Shown here: in pieces, positions 4,767-5,105 of the stretch
Layout: every line of letters starts with the position of its first letter
How positions within the stretch are numbered: position 1 is the stretch's first letter
Assembly (NCBI GenBank): GCA_900549525.1
Contig: UWSJ01000103.1
Span: 1 to 5,105 of the forward strand
Reading direction: 5' to 3'
Source: an uncultured Coriobacteriaceae bacterium
GTDB lineage: Bacteria; Actinomycetota; Coriobacteriia; Coriobacteriales; Atopobiaceae
DNA length: 5,105 nt
The notes under the pieces: generated by a model
What the model was told of the DNA's origin: nothing
The model's input: only the letters and a program-made list of their open reading frames with translations
Databases searched by the model: none
Translations under genes and position numbers: made by a program

Positions 4767-5105
4767 ACGCGTCCTCCTCGGATTCTTTCTTTTTGTCGTC
4801 CTTCTTGGCCTCGACCGGCTTCTCGGGGGCCGTCACGCGCAGGAGCGCGATGCGGCGGCCGCGCATGGACTGCACGCGGAACTTGTAGCCGTCCACGTCA
4901 AAGACCTCGCCTGGCTCGGGCACGCTGTCGGCGAGCTCCAGGATGAAGCCGGCCACCGTCTCGTACTCGTCCGAGTCCTCGATGGGCCAGCCGAGCTCGA
5001 TGGCGTCATCAATGGAGAAGCGGCCGTCGACCAGCCACTCGCGGTCGGACAGGCGCGTGAGGTACTTGTTGTCGGGGTCGAACTCGTCCTCGATCTCGCC
5101 CACGA
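4750..5105 (-). CDS. CNNM/CorC (hemolysin C-like) family protein, C-terminal part (truncated by window edge)
   Basis: The last 118 codons of a larger gene are visible. The segment VGEIEDEFDP at the window edge is the end of the CBS-pair region typical of UPF0053/CNNM proteins. It is followed by the CorC_HlyC domain (LVDGRFSIDDAIELGWPI, YETVAGFILELADSVPEPGE, YKFRVQSMRGRRIALLRV). The C-terminus is a Lys/Glu-rich tail ending DAYGAAR. Known family members are integral membrane proteins with a DUF21 domain, CBS pair and CorC_HlyC domain that mediate Mg2+ or Co2+ efflux or transport. The membrane part lies outside the window. GTG at 5103 is an internal valine codon, not the start. The TGA at 4752-4750 lies inside the next gene, a 17-nt overlap, and the ribosome binding site of that gene lies within this coding sequence. 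Confidence 0.85.
   Translation of the reverse strand, partial: VGEIEDEFDPDNKYLTRLSDREWLVDGRFSIDDAIELGWPIEDSDEYETVAGFILELADSVPEPGEVFDVDGYKFRVQSMRGRRIALLRVTAPEKPVEAKKDDKKKESEEDAYGAAR

Noticed and set aside
5101..5103. GTG at 5103 as the start of a 117-residue protein
   Set aside because: The frame stays open to the window edge and the codon lies within the conserved VGEIEDEFD segment of the CNNM family, so it is an internal valine.

Overview
This G+C-rich window reads almost entirely on the minus strand. It carries six protein genes: two are cut by the window edges and four are complete. The protein set suggests a high-G+C actinobacterium, most likely of class Coriobacteriia (the Olsenella/Collinsella/Atopobium type). 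It includes two PRC-barrel proteins, a short YtxH-like membrane protein, a CNNM/CorC-type integral protein and a polysaccharide deacetylase with an arginine-rich cytoplasmic tail. The taxon is an inference from gene content and composition, since there is no rRNA or other marker gene.

Layout in transcription order, from high to low coordinates. (1) 5105-4750 is the C-terminal end of a CNNM/CorC (hemolysin C-like) protein. (2) 4766-4119, overlapping it by 17 nt, is a 215-residue protein that resembles only the N-terminal domain of cyanophycin synthetase and keeps an HxxEH motif. (3) A perfect TATAAT box overlaps the stop codon of gene 2 and is followed by two tandem copies of an 8-bp sequence. 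It probably starts a separate transcript encoding a YtxH-like glycine-zipper membrane protein (4044-3595). (4) A long GNRA-capped hairpin then separates this from a PRC-barrel protein (3512-2676). (5) After a terminator-like pair of hairpins comes a type II membrane-anchored polysaccharide deacetylase with all five NodB motifs (2523-982). (6) A 461-nt intergenic region follows, then the first 173 codons of a PRC-barrel/MgtE-N-type protein (520-1).

The most interesting non-coding stretch is the leader of gene 6 (about 794-521). Its Shine-Dalgarno sequence is perfectly complementary over 10 nt to a segment about 110 nt upstream. The enclosed RNA can form several hairpins. A nine-codon mini-ORF (MKPRPVSR, stop included in the nine) with its own ribosome binding site ends just before the anti-Shine-Dalgarno arm. 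Together these look like a translation-controlled leader, by inference only. The most interesting protein is the free-standing cyanophycin-synthetase N-domain homologue.

Functionally, divalent-cation homeostasis (CNNM/CorC, PRC-MgtE-N) and cell-envelope maintenance (deacetylase, YtxH, PRC-barrel) are the common themes. There is no evidence that all six genes form one operon: internal promoter, hairpin and terminator-like signals divide them into at least three or four units. No RNA gene, insertion sequence, phage gene or CRISPR array was seen.
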